Part shown: in pieces, positions 33,742 to 46,600 of the stretch
Layout of the letters: the number at the start of each line of letters is the position of its first letter
Numbering within the stretch: the first letter of the stretch is position 1
DNA from: Capitulum mitella
Lineage: Eukaryota; Arthropoda; Thecostraca; Pollicipedomorpha; Pollicipedidae
Length of the DNA: 64,000 nt
Reading direction: 5' to 3'
Assembly (NCBI GenBank): GCA_030062745.1
Contig: CP099847.1
Span: 28,506,923 to 28,570,922, forward strand
The notes under the pieces: model-generated
What the model saw: only the letters and a program-made list of their open reading frames with translations
Databases searched by the model: none
Told to the model about the DNA's origin: nothing
Program-made: the position numbers and the translations under genes

Positions 33742-34995
33742 TTAACCCTATTCCCGGAAGGCTAGACGGTATGGTCGATTCCCGGCAGGGGGGGCGGATT
33801 CGGCCCCCCACCCTGAGATCTCGAGAACTACTTGTCCGATTTCATCGCAACAAACGGCAATCGATTTGCCGTGACGTGGACTACATTTTTATGAAAAGAA
33901 ATTTTCAAAAGTTTGAAACTTGTGGATACAGGGGACAAAAATGTCAAAATGGGGGTACTTTTGGACTTTGTTTCTCCGTTGTTTGTCTCCGTTGTTTATC
34001 TCCGTTTGTTGTTTAACTCCGTTGTTTATCGACCGATTTCGATGAAACTGGCATGAATAGAGAGATTATGGATGGGGCGTTTACCATGGGCCCGCAAATC
34101 TGAAATTTTGAGAAAATTCATGGGCGTTCACAGGGTTTTAAAAATAGGAGGATTAGTTTTCTAACAACTGAATGAACAAAAGACGCAAACACCTTTTTTT
34201 GGCTTCTGCTAGTCATGTTATACTAAAGAAGTACAAATCGCATTACAATGTTTGTATAATGTTAGCATAGGCGATGCCAGGGACACAAAAAGGGGGAACT
34301 GTCATGGTTATACGTATCTCAGATCAACTTGTGACCTTTGACCTTACATGACCTGCAGTGACCTTGGGGTCACTTGGAATGATCTCGTGCGCATTTGATA
34401 TTATCTGTAAACGTTTTCAATCATTTGAATTCACTCTATTTCAAAAATTTCATTTTATGGCTATTGCGATATAGGGTCCGCGCACTGACATTTTAGGTCA
34501 CAGCTCCGTGACCCGACATGATATCAAGCTGAAACTTGGTGCACAAGTATAAGGCACCGTTCTACGTCATATATGTTCCGGGTTTGGCATTTGAAGGAAC
34601 GGCGTCGAAATTATTGCGAAAAAACATTTTGATTTCTGACCTTGACCTGACCTTGTCAAATGACCTCAGATAAACAAAATTACATCTGCATATTGCCCAA
34701 CTATTTAGCTATACATCCATATAAAGATTTCAGTTCTATCTTTAAAACTCTGTTTTTGGCAGACATTTTCCTTTTACCCTCAACATGGCCAAAAATGGCA
34801 TGAGGTGCCTCCCAAAAACGTTGCCTGGCTCCGCCCCTGGGCAGAATAGAATTTTGAAATTTAGTCACGGCGCATAGAAAGAATAGCTAGGAAAAGTCAC
34901 CGAGTTTCGTGAAGTTGCGTTAAAAAACCTGGAATTAGCAAGCAAAAAACCCGAAGGGGGGTGGATTCAGCCCCCCCTGCCGGGAATAGGGTTAA
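33742..34995 (+). mobile_element. TTAA-bounded non-autonomous element, family 1 copy C (best preserved ends)
   Basis: Both ends have intact TTAA, with perfect 12-bp inverted termini CCCTATTCCCGG/CCGGGAATAGGG. A second, inner copy of the left terminal motif (ATTCCCGGCAGGGGGGGCGG, about 33,778) matches the inverted right end (GGGGGGCTGAATCC after CCCGGCAG) over a longer stretch than the outermost one. The interior is collinear with the other copies. There is no transposase gene. piggyBac-type mobilisation is inferred from TTAA and the CCC start. Confidence 0.85.
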
Positions 34996-34999
34996 GCCA

Positions 35000-37560
35000 C
35001 GTGATTTCGCGTAAAAGTTCACATACTACAACCATGCCAAAAGTGAGTAAAAAAAAGACAGCGAAATGAAGATCAGGGTGCGACGATTATTTTCAGCCAA
35101 AATACACCATTACGAGAACGACAAGCCAGGCACTTGGACGCAACAAATGTTATTAATGTCACGTGGAAGATGTCTGGCAACAGCCAGAATGAACATTAGC
35201 ATGATATTTATACCCGATATTAGTCAATAACTAAACACCTTAGACATGATGCAGAATAATTATTCCGCTTGAGTAACAAGACCTGTTGTCCCCCTTGTGG
35301 TAATGGTTTGTTTTGAACGTCTTTCTTATAACTAAAAAACTAATTTATGTTGAATACGTGATTTTTGTAAACAATGAAAAACCCTTGCATCCATACACTT
35401 TTTTGTCAACCCGGTAAAAGTTTCCAAAACAAAACTTGCACTTCTTTCAAAGTAACTGGAGCTGCAGGTAGTTTCCATCAATGGAACTCATTTACAAAGG
35501 CTGTGAAAAGAAACAAAGTTCATTGGCGTAACACTAGTAGTTAACAAGGCATCACATAACGGTACAAAGTTTATTTTTTATCTCTGCGGACGACTGCCCA
35601 CATCCTGCTGTCGCAATTATCTGACCAGCTCATGCTATACACAAAAAAAAAACGCCTCGGCGGTGATCTCGACATACGTTCTCGGTTGGTTGTTAGGTTA
35701 TTAATCGACGCCATCGACTGTAAGGGTCATTTCGCATCTCAGCCTCTCACGCTAGCTGTCTCGCGGGATCGCGAAATATTGTTGCAATAACATGTGCTAT
35801 TGCTACTGCCCCGACCCGAACCGGGAATCTCAGTTTCAGATTATGAGCATCGATTAGTTTTGGTTTCTATGTAACGTCATGCAGTCGACTTAAAGCGTCA
35901 TGCAGCAGACCATACTTGTGTGTGATGGACTTTCGTTCGTTTTAGAAACTTCGCGATTATCGTACCGTGATTAAAGGTACGGCGAAATGAAAAGCCTAAC
36001 TTGCGTATTTCCGTACATGTTAGTCTTTTCGTAGTTTACGGCTAACAGGACTTACAGGGAGTAGCTACATATAGCAGCATGAAGCAGACGGAGGGAAGAA
36101 ATATTTAGTCATCAAAGTCAAAACAAAATGATACGAACATAGCACTATAATTTTCATGTAATGTATTACCGTCTTCGGAAAACACAGTCATTCATTTTCT
36201 GGATGTTCATGCTCTCACAGCTGCCAAAGTGCTCAACGGAGATCACGTGCCGATGTTTTTTATGCTCAGATTTTGCAAGGTTTTGTAGGTGCGTTCTGTG
36301 TTTCACTCCATTACAAAAGACGGGCACTATTTGTTTCTTATTATTTTCGTTTCTTTGGCAGCAATGTAAGCCGCCAACGTGCTCACAATGGATACACCAG
36401 GAACTGCGTAAACATTGTGTTTTCATTTGTTTGAACATGTGATTATGCTTCTTTTTCGATCTTAATGTGTATCTTTTAATGAAATGTTAGTTACGACCAA
36501 TTCATTGTGATCATGCGCACGGTGCCAGTGCTTTCCTGTCCACCTCAGAACAGCTTTGGTCATTTTCAACCCATCTTTTTCGTTTTGCCTCCTTCAGGCA
36601 GATGAAAGCGTTGGACAAGTTTGCGCCGGTTTTCTGTCTTTCCCCATGACATAAAAAACGAAATTTAACACACTTGGAATTCTGATTGTAGTGGGCCACT
36701 TATTGTTTCGCAATGCCGGTTTTTCACAAACCCAATATATTCAGGATGTATCTAACTGAATGCGAACAAGAGATGTGTATTTCGTGGTCGTCGTGTCGTA
36801 GCTCCGGTCACTGCAGTCGCAGTGAAGGCCAAAACGCGCTCAATATACCAGCTCCGGTCTCCGTCTTTTCCATTGTTTGCTTGTTTGTGAGTTAGGCCAC
36901 GCAACCTCTTGGGCTCAGGTGTCCTCCAGTAATGAGTCGTGTGCGTCTCGTGAGACGTCGGTCAGTCGTCTGCCCATCCTTTCCATTAATCTCTATTAAT
37001 GCGGTGTCCGCTTCCGTGTGCTCGGAACCGGCCTCTGATTAGCCGCCGGTTACCTGTTACGCCACGGGCAAGGACGGTTTGGCCTTGACCGGGGTCAAGC
37101 GGTACGCGATGGCTGTGGCAGAAGGTTTTAGAATAGAAAGGACGGAGACGGGAACTGGTGGCCGGGTGTGTTTCCGTTCCGCGTGAGGCTGGTGTGACCG
37201 GGCTACGCCACAGTGCTACGTAAGTCGACTGTGGCCTATCAGGATACTTAAACTTACTGGCGTATCACTACAAAAACGTTTGGAACATGATTAAATGTAA
37301 GAGCGATTCCGCAGAACCAGTCCATTACTCTTGCTGCGAGTTGACATTATTGACGATTTAACAAACAACATTGGCCGTTCTCAGAAGAATGTCGGTTTTC
37401 TTGCACCGGTGGCATTTTCTTGAAGATGGCCAGGGAATTCTTCTGTCTTTAATGTATTAACGTCGAGTGAATTAACGGTCCCACTTAAGAGAAAATTAGC
37501 TCCCGATTCTGGCCAAAACATTTTGGAACATCAAATCAACTTCTGAAGCGTAAAACTGTG
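35000..37560. other. No gene recognised
   Basis: Opposed open frames (for example at 36,161-36,442) lack domains. Nothing that looks like an exon or a classified repeat was found. Confidence 0.4.
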
Positions 37561-37570
37561 CGTAAAAGCG

Positions 37571-37645
37571 TAAAGCCGTAGAACCTTGTGGGACGTAAAG
37601 CCGTAGAGCCCTGTGGGACATAAAGCCGTAGAGCCCTGTGGGACG
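37571..37645. repeat. Three tandem repeats of 25 bp
   Basis: TAAAGCCGTAGAGCCCTGTGG-type units start at 37,571, 37,596 and 37,621. The second and third are nearly identical. Confidence 0.85.
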
Positions 37646-37649
37646 TATG

Positions 37650-39715
37650 TCGAAAGAGGACTACCGCGCTTCTCTTGAAATTTGGGAATTTATTTCGAAG
37701 TATTGTGTGTCAATTTGTTTTCTCTTGAGCCATTTCACAACATAAAACAAATGTTTGTTTATAGATAAATTACTGCTTTTGTGCCCGATAAATGTTAAAT
37801 GCTTCAATGCATGTCAGCTACATGTTATATGCTTCAACGTCAAGTGCAACCGTGATAATGTTTGTTATCATTATTAAACGATTCACAATCACTTTTATCC
37901 CAACAACGCCTAGGGATGTGAAATAAGGCACCTCTCTCGGTTTTTCGCGAATAACGTCTGAGCCATTAGAGCCAACTCACCAACCTTTCAGTACCTATTC
38001 ATGAATCAATTTCACAGATTTTGACAACAAAACCATTTTCACGCTAGGTCAGGTCATGAAGACATGACGTCATAAGTGAACCCTTGCATGCATGTTTTGG
38101 CTTCTTCTGATGGTAGCGCGAACATGCCTTGCTTTTTTAATATTCACGAATGTAGTGCATGGATTATTTGGATTTACATGGGACTCAGTTTTTAAAAGAA
38201 TACTGAACTGTACGTCAAGAGAAGAGATCATGCCAGGTCACATGCAGGATGACAATTGGACTGATTTGCGCTGTGGATGATAGAAATTGTTGCCACTGAT
38301 CTTTCCCTTGATTCAAGCCCGACAAGCAAATCCATATGCGTCTCTTAGCAAGGTTCACTAAATTCAACGTGACGTCGTGTTAGGTCGCGTCATAGATAGA
38401 TGTCAAAACGAGCCTTTGGAAGATCGTTCAGCAGCACCAGAAAGCAATTATTGTTGCTAGTCAGAAGAAGAAAAATGACTATCTGTCCTAACGTGGCTTG
38501 ACCTTGACCTTGACCGATAAGGAGCAGACAGAGTGAATTTGATTACCACGAGATGACAGTTCAGCCCTATGCTTGACGCAGTTAAGAATCCTGGCGAGTA
38601 ACTACGGCTCTTTGTCAGGAAGAGTAATGCACTCTTATCTGATCTGACCTAGACTGACCTTGACTTGGCGAAAATCAGGTAATGCAAAACTGATCATCAG
38701 AAGGTCATTTTTGTCATTTTTGCCATTTTTGCCCTTTGGATCAAAACGGCTGTGAGTCAGCATCGATCTTTGGCATGTAAAATAACATCATTATTTCACT
38801 TAATCCAAGCTGTCCTTAATCAGGCATTTTTTTTTAGATATTTTGGCATGCGCCTGGTGAAGAAGACTGTGGCCTTTCGTTCGATATTCAGTTGAAGGCT
38901 CTAATGCCAGTATTGCCGATGATATGATGTGCGAACCAGTGTCAGTCATTTCAATGCCGCTTCATGCGTTTTACGTGACCTGTGACGTCACCAGTTATGT
39001 GACCAAAGCTAACATAGTATCTTCTGAATCGCAAGCCTCAGGGCTATCGACTGGTGGTAGATCAGTCGAGATCCGACGGTTACATCCTGAGATAACAGGG
39101 GGGTCCTTTTTGACACCCCCGGGTGGTCGCGGGTACAAAAACACGCCAGACGGTGTCAGCTTAACGAGTCTGATGCCGGAAGCATCCTTCTCGGAATAGT
39201 TATGTGGACAAAGAGCTTGCGCCCAAGTACACTGAATATCCAACTGCAAAAATAAAAATAAATAATGCTGCTGTCTTCTGACGAAAACATCATGATTTGA
39301 TATCCGTCAACTGTGAAGCTATAAGCATCCAGAAAACGTTTAGGCCGGCTCGGCCATTCAGTTTCATTTTTTTCTTTTTTTTTTTACTGCTAGTTGAGTA
39401 AAGCTCATTTGGCTTGCGTCCTCGCTCGTAGCCACACCAGCCGCAGAAAAGCGTACCAAATCGATGACTCAGGCCACCTGAGCATACTAAGCTCTATTTG
39501 GCATTCAACGGACACAGTGAGTCTCTTTCTGACGACAAGTCTCCATTCACCGTCTGCGCGAATGTCGGTTTTCAAACTCACAGCGGTCGCTTCAGACGTC
39601 GATGGGACTTGAAATGGACCGAAAGCATCAACAAAATAATAACAAAAATCCTATTATTTCATATCTGCACGCGTTTGGAATTGACACGCAGAGCTTTTAT
39701 GCATGAATTCATCCA
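37650..39715. other. No gene; TGACCT-rich repeat-like DNA
   Basis: Segments near 38,040-38,060, 38,490-38,520 and 38,640-38,670 carry GACCTTGACCTTGACC-type runs like those inside the TTAA elements. An additional unbounded old element is possible, but I could not find its ends. Confidence 0.35.
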
Positions 39716-39720
39716 TTACA

Positions 39721-40870
39721 TTAACCCTATTCCTGCACCCGTGGTGCTAGGGCTCATTCCCGGATGAGAGGAGGGTTCTTTGTCCCCTGTCCGAAACTTT
39801 CGATTCCATCGAAACAAACGCAAAGCGATTCTTCATGACGTCAGCCACATTTTTACAAGAAGAATCTTTTTTAGAATCTTTGGCCAGATGGATACATGGC
39901 TGCAAAAAAGAAGGAAAGGGGCATTTTTGGACTCGTTATATCTTTGCTGTTTTTGGAGGGATTTGACGCAATTTCGATGGATCAAAAGCTAATTGATGGG
40001 GCTTCCCACTGGCCTGTAACTTTGGAATTTTGAGAAAATTTATAAGCGTTTACGAGGGTTGGAAAGTTGACAGGATGTTTATTGAAAATTGCATTAAAAT
40101 AAAGGCTAAAAGTATGTTTTGGTTTCAACTAATCATATTATACTTAAGAAGTACAAATCGTATCACACTGTACAATATTGGCATAAGCGGCGCCAGGGAC
40201 ATGAAAAAGGAAACCGTCATGGTGACATGTTCATCAGGCCAACTTACGACCTTTAGCCATAAATGACTTAAAATGGCGTAAGTCACGTGGAATGGCATTA
40301 AACACATTTAATAGTGTATGGAACATTTTTACCCATTTGAAATAATTACGATTTCAAATCTTGTTTATTGCCATCGTGATATTAGGGGCGCTCGCGGACA
40401 TTTTAAGTCATAGCTCCGTGACCGGACCTGATGTAAACCTGAAACTTGGCAGACTGGTAGACAGCACCGTGCTGAGTAATCTAATTTCCGGATTTTCCAT
40501 TTTGGATATAAGTGTAAGAAATATTTTCCTAGAACTAATTTCGTGTTTTGACCTTGACCTGACCCTGAAAAGTGACTTCAGATCAACATTTTTTTTACGG
40601 TTGCCCAATTATTTACTTGTGCACTCATATAACGTTTTCAGTTATATCTTAAAAAACTTCTTGACAATCATTTTTCTTTTACCTTCAACAGCGTCAAACA
40701 TGGCCTGAGTTGCTTCCCAAAAACCTGGCCTAGCTCCGTCCTTGAGCAAAACAAAATTTTGGAAATATGGCATAACACGTAAGACGGAAAGGTAGGAAAA
40801 TTCAACAAGTTCCTTAAAGCTGTTTCAAGAACCCTAAAATGGTGAACAAAAAGATGGAGGGGACCATTTC
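39721..40870 (+). mobile_element. TTAA-bounded non-autonomous element, family 1 copy D (diverged)
   Basis: The left end TTAACCCTATTCCTGCACCC is clear. The interior follows the other copies (CATAGCTCCGTGACCGGACC at about 40,410, and AAACTTGGCAGACTGGTAG). The right terminus is not recognisable, so the end is approximate. Confidence 0.65.
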
Positions 40871-40879
40871 CTTGGACCT

Positions 40880-42130
40880 GTACATTAGTCCTATGGGAAA
40901 AACGCTTCCCCCTCTTGTATTGCACGGTATTTCACATTTCCGGAAATTCCACTCATGCCAAAAAAAACATGTGGCTTTTACATTTGCAGGTTAACAGTTC
41001 AAAGCTGAAACTCCATGCAAGAACGGTGGATTGTATTTCGGTTGGGGGAAGGGGCAAGCCATTTATCGGGTCAACGGCCGACCGCATTTAGGTTATCCCG
41101 CGCACATAAAAAACTTTGGATTTCGTTCACTCTTTTGCGACCGTCACAGTTTTTCGCTGCACAAAAAAAAATCGCAGTCTTATGTGCTGGTGGTGTGCAC
41201 CTGTTTCTTTTAAAGTGGTTGCATTGCTATTCAAGTCTGTACCCATAGACATTTTTTAGGTTTCTGCCCGTGCGCATCCGTCTACGAGATGGTGCATAAC
41301 GCATATTTCTATTCCTTCTGTTGTTTGCGTTTAGAACATGGATTCCACATTATTGTGATGTATATTTGTAAACGGTTGAAAGACAATTCCCTGCAGCTCG
41401 TTCCTGGCACAGCATTACAGAAAAATGGCCCGGGGCTCAGTAACGAAACTTTTCAAGACTATCATATGACCACAAAAGCAATATCTTAAGAGCGTGCCGA
41501 AGGTCGTTAGTTATTCACCACACTGACGCATAATGCAGTGATGCGAACACTAAATCTTTTGTATAATGGACGGGATCATCTTGCCAGAGTGCCCACGGAA
41601 ATAGCAATCACTGTCATACCTAATACCACTACGCATGCTCCACAAAAAGAAAAAAAGTCGGCTTACATCAAGCTAAGTGACGTTAGAAGCACCACGAGCT
41701 GGACGACCAAGGCCCACGAAAGTTAACGACGTTAAATCTGAGTTATCAGATGGCGTCACGCTCCTCTAATCACACAACACCTTCGTCAAAGGATTTGCAC
41801 CAAGGTTTCTTGACGGGTCGCACCGCTCTGAGGGCATGAGTGCGGGGTCTGCAGGGAAGAAGTCTTCACATTTTTTTCGGAAGTGGTGATTTGCCCTCCC
41901 CAATTTTTAAAGTTATTTAATGGGTATTCCCATTGGCGACAAAATTTCTATATCTTTGAAACCCAACAAAAGGGACTTCAACCGCAGTTTGCCATGCAAC
42001 ACCCGAAAAAAAAAGATTTTGCTCCCGTCCTATCTGTTCTTGGTAGATTGTAGTCAGCTGATTCCCCTCCCCAAATTTCTGAACGGTGGCTATATCCATG
42101 TCTTAGAATACCGATAAAAAAGCGGCAAGC
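40880..42130. other. No gene recognised
   Basis: Short frames without domains. CCCTCCCCAAATTT-like phrases at about 41,897 and 42,065 are a minor direct repeat. Confidence 0.35.
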
Positions 42131-42418
42131 AGGCAGGTGAAGTTCATTAAGCTGGTTAAGTCAAGTCTGGGTATCACTACACTGCGTTATGCTCCATTTC
42201 TCACGAAACGTCATCACAACGTTCATACGACACCATGGCCCTCTAACTATGAACACACCTCTGAACGTCCATTTGAACTCATGACGTCAGAGCTGAGTAT
42301 ACCACTCTCTACCCGACCACATATGCAACTACATATTGCCGAACACCAACGCCCTTCTCTGCGGATGACGGTGCACAAATCCACGCAGGGTATTCTCCCG
42401 CAACTAGAGGCCCAACTA

Positions 42419-42459
42419 GATGCTTGTCGTGCACCCTTCCATGGTGCGCGACAAGCATC
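42419..42459. repeat. 17-bp inverted repeat (hairpin) with 7-nt loop
   Basis: GATGCTTGTCGTGCACC is followed after CTTCCAT by GGTGCGCGACAAGCATC; the arms pair with a single mismatch. It lies inside a region open on both strands (42,137-42,712 plus; 42,618-42,247 minus) that I do not recognise as coding. Confidence 0.9.
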
Positions 42460-42752
42460 AGCTCGCACAGTCGCTTCTGTGACGTCAGGGACCGTAAGTA
42501 CGTTTCCAGGTGCCACCAGACGAACTCTCAACAGTGGCCGCGGAAGCCGGCACGATCGTGACCTGCCGCCCAAGCTAGCACATTTCAAGTTTTCAAGTGG
42601 CCGCGCCTCCCTGATCATGAATCATTCTGCACGGCTGAGCCACCATCTCTGCCTCTCCGGTTACGACGTCACTCGTACTGAGGAACTGAAGCTGTGCAGC
42701 CAGAAATTCTGAACTGACGTCCTGAGATGCGGGATCGAGATCGGGATCCTTT

Positions 42753-42973
42753 GAATGACCGAGATTCGCAACATGATTCGCAGAGTCAAATTAGCTTAAT
42801 ATCTTAAGATTTCATTTCAAGGCAGGCGCGCGTGTCAACTCGCAAGTTGGTCCTGATCGGATTTGCGAGACTGAAATCAAAAGAGGAGACTTCCCCAAGA
42901 AGCCGTGGTCGCTGGACGCCATGGGTAATCATGCAGCAAGAAGATATACTAACCAGGGCGATCTCCGGGGGCC
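42753..42973 (+). repeat. Inverted, 98.6% identical copy of the globin exon-1 5' region
   Basis: These 221 bp equal the reverse complement of 54,164-54,384 with three substitutions and no indels. The copy includes the sequence just upstream of the globin ATG, with its MGN upstream reading frame, but not the globin-coding part itself. It lies inside intron 1 of the same gene, in the opposite orientation to it, and stops exactly where an hAT transposase remnant begins. The direction of copying cannot be told from one window. Confidence 0.9.
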
Positions 42974-42974
42974 G

Positions 42975-43555
42975 AACTGACCGCTCCATGCACTCTCACT
43001 GCCCGGGGCATTTCTTCCCCGTAATGTGGGAGATCGGGCTTCAGTAGCAGACCTTCCAGGATGTGAAGCTGTTCCAGCACAGGCTGGTCAGATCGCTGCA
43101 CCAGTTCACCCGCCACCAGATCCACGGTCTCCATGTGCTGCTCACCCAGAGACAATGCTCCATCAACGGTCATGCTTGCGACCGGACTGTCACTGCTTCA
43201 AGTGTCGGGGCGGTCTGAAACGCCTTGTTCCTTAGCTGGTTAGATGGAGGTATTGAGTCATGAGTCATGAGTCATCATGAGGATATATATTGGTATTGAG
43301 TCCCGCTGCACGTGATTCTATATGTTCAGACAGTGCGTCGAAGGTGCTTTCGGTCCGCATCTCTTGCACGAACCGCAGGAGATGCTGGAAACTCTGCAGG
43401 ACATCGCCCGATGTTATGGCTTCCGCTTGCATTGGATTTGCAAATGACTCGCAGGGTGAGAACAGCTGCTCACAGAGCCCCACGCCCAACGTCATTGCAA
43501 CGTGCCCTCGAGCCTTGCTGCGCGTATCAGGAGCGACCCCTCTGTCCTCTGTCAC
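42975..43555 (-). pseudogene. hAT-type transposase remnant (ZMYM1-like)
   Basis: Minus-strand frames from 43,555 contain ITSGDVLQSFQHLLRFVQEMRTEST, the Leu-rich alpha-helical insertion region found in hAT transposases of the ZMYM1-like group. After a break, from about 43,173, comes ETVDLVAGELVQRSDQPVLE and LHILEGLLLKPDL, matching the segment that follows in such proteins ('Y.EALDLVVGEL..RFDQ'). Stops and a frame change separate the two. The C-terminal dimerisation region and N-terminal zinc fingers were not found. Identification is from pattern recognition of the family. Confidence 0.55.
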
Positions 43556-43699
43556 CTTTTTCAGCGTGTTCCAGCGTCCAGTTCCAGCGTCGTTCCAGCC
43601 GGAACGACGGCGTCATCCTATCATCCAAACCCTGGACCTTGAGAGGGCGCACGAGCAATCCAGCGCGTCGGCCATAACGCTAGCAGCTTCCTAGCTAGG

Positions 43700-46600
43700 C
43701 CTCCTCGCGTCTTTTCGATGTCTGCACCTCCACCACCGTCACCGCCAAGGTTTGGGGAAAATTAGAAAGTCTGAGGACAAACTGAGATGGTGAAGGACCG
43801 GTTGGTTGTTTTAATGCACCAAAAAAGCCATCAGATTTAAAACAAAATGTTCCAGGTTTAGGGCAACTTGCTTCTCCACACACACATTGGCAATGCCCTC
43901 ATATGCATCTAGGTATCCAGGTACTTGCCTGTGCCTAAATGAGGGTCACAATTTATATGGGGACATTTATTAACCGTCATGCACTGAAAGGAGCCAGGGA
44001 GATAAAAACCGCCCAATAGCATTAGATACTCTCAGTAGCCGAGCGTGGCAGCGCTAGAGGGACCAAAAATTTTCAAAACAAATAACGAATCAATGAAGAC
44101 TCCCTCCGGAAAATCTGCCCTGTTTCAAGCCTGAGCTAATGTCACTCACCTTCTCTGACTTTCTATTAAAAAACATCTTAGTATCCTTCCTTGACGCTTT
44201 ATTTGTGAACCCCATCCCGCGCCAATATCTACGTCTAACTCACCGTCGTTGTTGTCGTCCCCCCACCAGGCAACCGGATACCTCAGTGCACAGTCCATGC
44301 CAAAAGTGTCCTCATTAGGTTAAGTTTTAAATACAGATGCCGACATTTTTCGCGGAGTTACTTTTCTTCGACACTGCTATGACGACTGGAGAGTGCAAGA
44401 GACCGTCCACAACACTCTCGGAAAACAGGCGTCGACAACGGCGTACGGTTGATGGAGATCCGGTATTGTTATCCTTCGTTAGTATACGTTATTATTGTAT
44501 GCACGTCTTTTCTTCGTTTGCGATGTTTTGTTATCCTGTCTTCTTATACTACTGTCCAACAAAACGATAATATTTCTCTCTATTGACGTCGCGTCCGATG
44601 CAAAAAGCTGCAGCATAAAGTTTTGCTGATTGCGACTGAAATCATTGTCAGAATCGTCGTCTCTTTAAATGGGAACCGAAGTGCTGCCAACTCGGATTTG
44701 TACTTAATTTCTTGAAAACAGTTACCGCCAATCGTCGATACTCCTTCAATGATTTTCTTACAATAGCGAATGACCAACGGTTCCCGCTTGTCTCGCTGCG
44801 TGAGGATGCGACGCTGTTGGTGCCGGTGGCGTCGGCTCTCGTTGTAGGGTATTGAAATGCATCTCAAAGAGACTTCGTGCTAGGGCCAGCCGCTTACTTC
44901 GTTCAGCAAGTTCCATGAACAATGGAAAGTCCGGTTTCCAACAGAATTAGTTTCAAAGTAGTCTGGTTTTCCTTATGAGTCTTTGTCTTTGTGATCTTTA
45001 GCAGTGGTGTTGGGCCTTGGGTCGCGGATTGTTAGAGATGACGGTAACGCACTTCTTGCTGGACGCTCCTGTGCATGGCAAACCCTGTTTCTAAACACCC
45101 TTGGTTCTTTTACATTTCACTTTGATGATATGATCTTTCTGACGGTGTCCACGTCCTACACAAAAAGTGGAAACTTGGAAAATGGCATTTTTGCCCTTTG
45201 CTCATGAACATCTTTATTTAGCTCACAAAGGGCGCTATGCGATGTGCTGTTCAGTTTCTTCTGAGAGGATACCCATTTCGGGTCACTGTCTCTGGGAGGC
45301 CAAGACAGCCTTCTGAATACGAGACGGCTTTGACAGCGATCTGTGCCGAGCTTTTAACTACGCGGATCCTAGGTTTTGAGCCATGCGTGCGCTATTCATT
45401 TTATCATTGGCTGTGATTTGAGCCTATGACTGCAGACGGCATAAATTTTTCCGAGATAGATCCCCGTTTGGACATGCAGAACTTTGCCAAATGACCTCTT
45501 GCAGACACACTACGATAAAATTCGATCATAATTTAGGATGATATGAAGCACCAAAGAATGGGCTTCACGTTGATGTGATTTTTATCGCACAGAGTCAAAA
45601 GTCTCTTCGCGACATTGAAGTGTAATCGACAAGGGGTTCGGGAATAAATGCATCGTCTGCTTCCGGGCGTCGTAATACCCGAACAGTGGGCCGAGACCTC
45701 TGGGCAGCCGATGCGAGAGAAAGACGGTACATTGAGCTATAGTATGTTGCTCTCTCCGAGTCGCTGCGATCTTTGGATCGCCAGCACCATACCCAATCCT
45801 GAAAAAACGCACAGAAACAGCCTTTTGACATTGCCATCGCTTACGTGTGACTCGTGCCTCGCGCATTGAAACGTGCTGTGTGACATGCGATTGGCAATCG
45901 CGTTTGGCACATTTCGCGATTTGCAATTCTTTTTCCAAGCTGACGCGTTTCGAGCCGATTCGACCCGTGGTTGCCGAGAAAGCTGGTCGGAACCGAAACG
46001 ATGTTTGACGCTGTCTGGGTTTCCCGTTTTACTTCTTATCCCAATGGGCTGAAAATCGCCCTTGAAATGCGCGGCACGCACCAACGACGGGTCGCAGCGG
46101 GACGAAAATTGGCGGTTTTCCAATGGCGTGCGGATACCTGAACGGCGCGCGGCATCTGTCGATCCGCCGATCCGTTTGGGCCCTGGACCGGAGCAAAGAT
46201 TTGACGACAGGCAGAAAGTCAGACAGACACACGTTACTCAAATAGTATACGGGAGATGAGATTCATGCCTGAAAAAAATCCAAGCCGCAACCCATCCCTC
46301 CGTGGTACAATATGGCCCGTTCCACCGAAACACGGCATTTCACTGTTTTGACCTGGACCCCGCAAATATACTTTTTTGCTTATAAAAATCGCTCACATTG
46401 AATATACATAGAGGCCAGGAAAGAGCCCGCTGGTCAAGCCCAGTTAAACGTGTGAGCTGGGAGGCATGACAATTTGCTTATATGTTTGCGTTCTGTTTGA
46501 CATTTTCGCATCACTTGCACTCCGTTTCGTCGTAATTCCTATCACCGAAATTGTTCTAATTAGACAGCTGCACCCGGGTTAGTGACGTACATGAACCGTC

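Noticed and set aside
40361-40708. Hydrophobic 115-codon open frame
   Set aside because: Lies entirely inside TTAA family-1 copy D; the collinear copies do not keep the frame.
42137-42712. 191-codon plus-strand open frame
   Set aside because: Antisense frame also open, contains the hairpin, and no family recognised.
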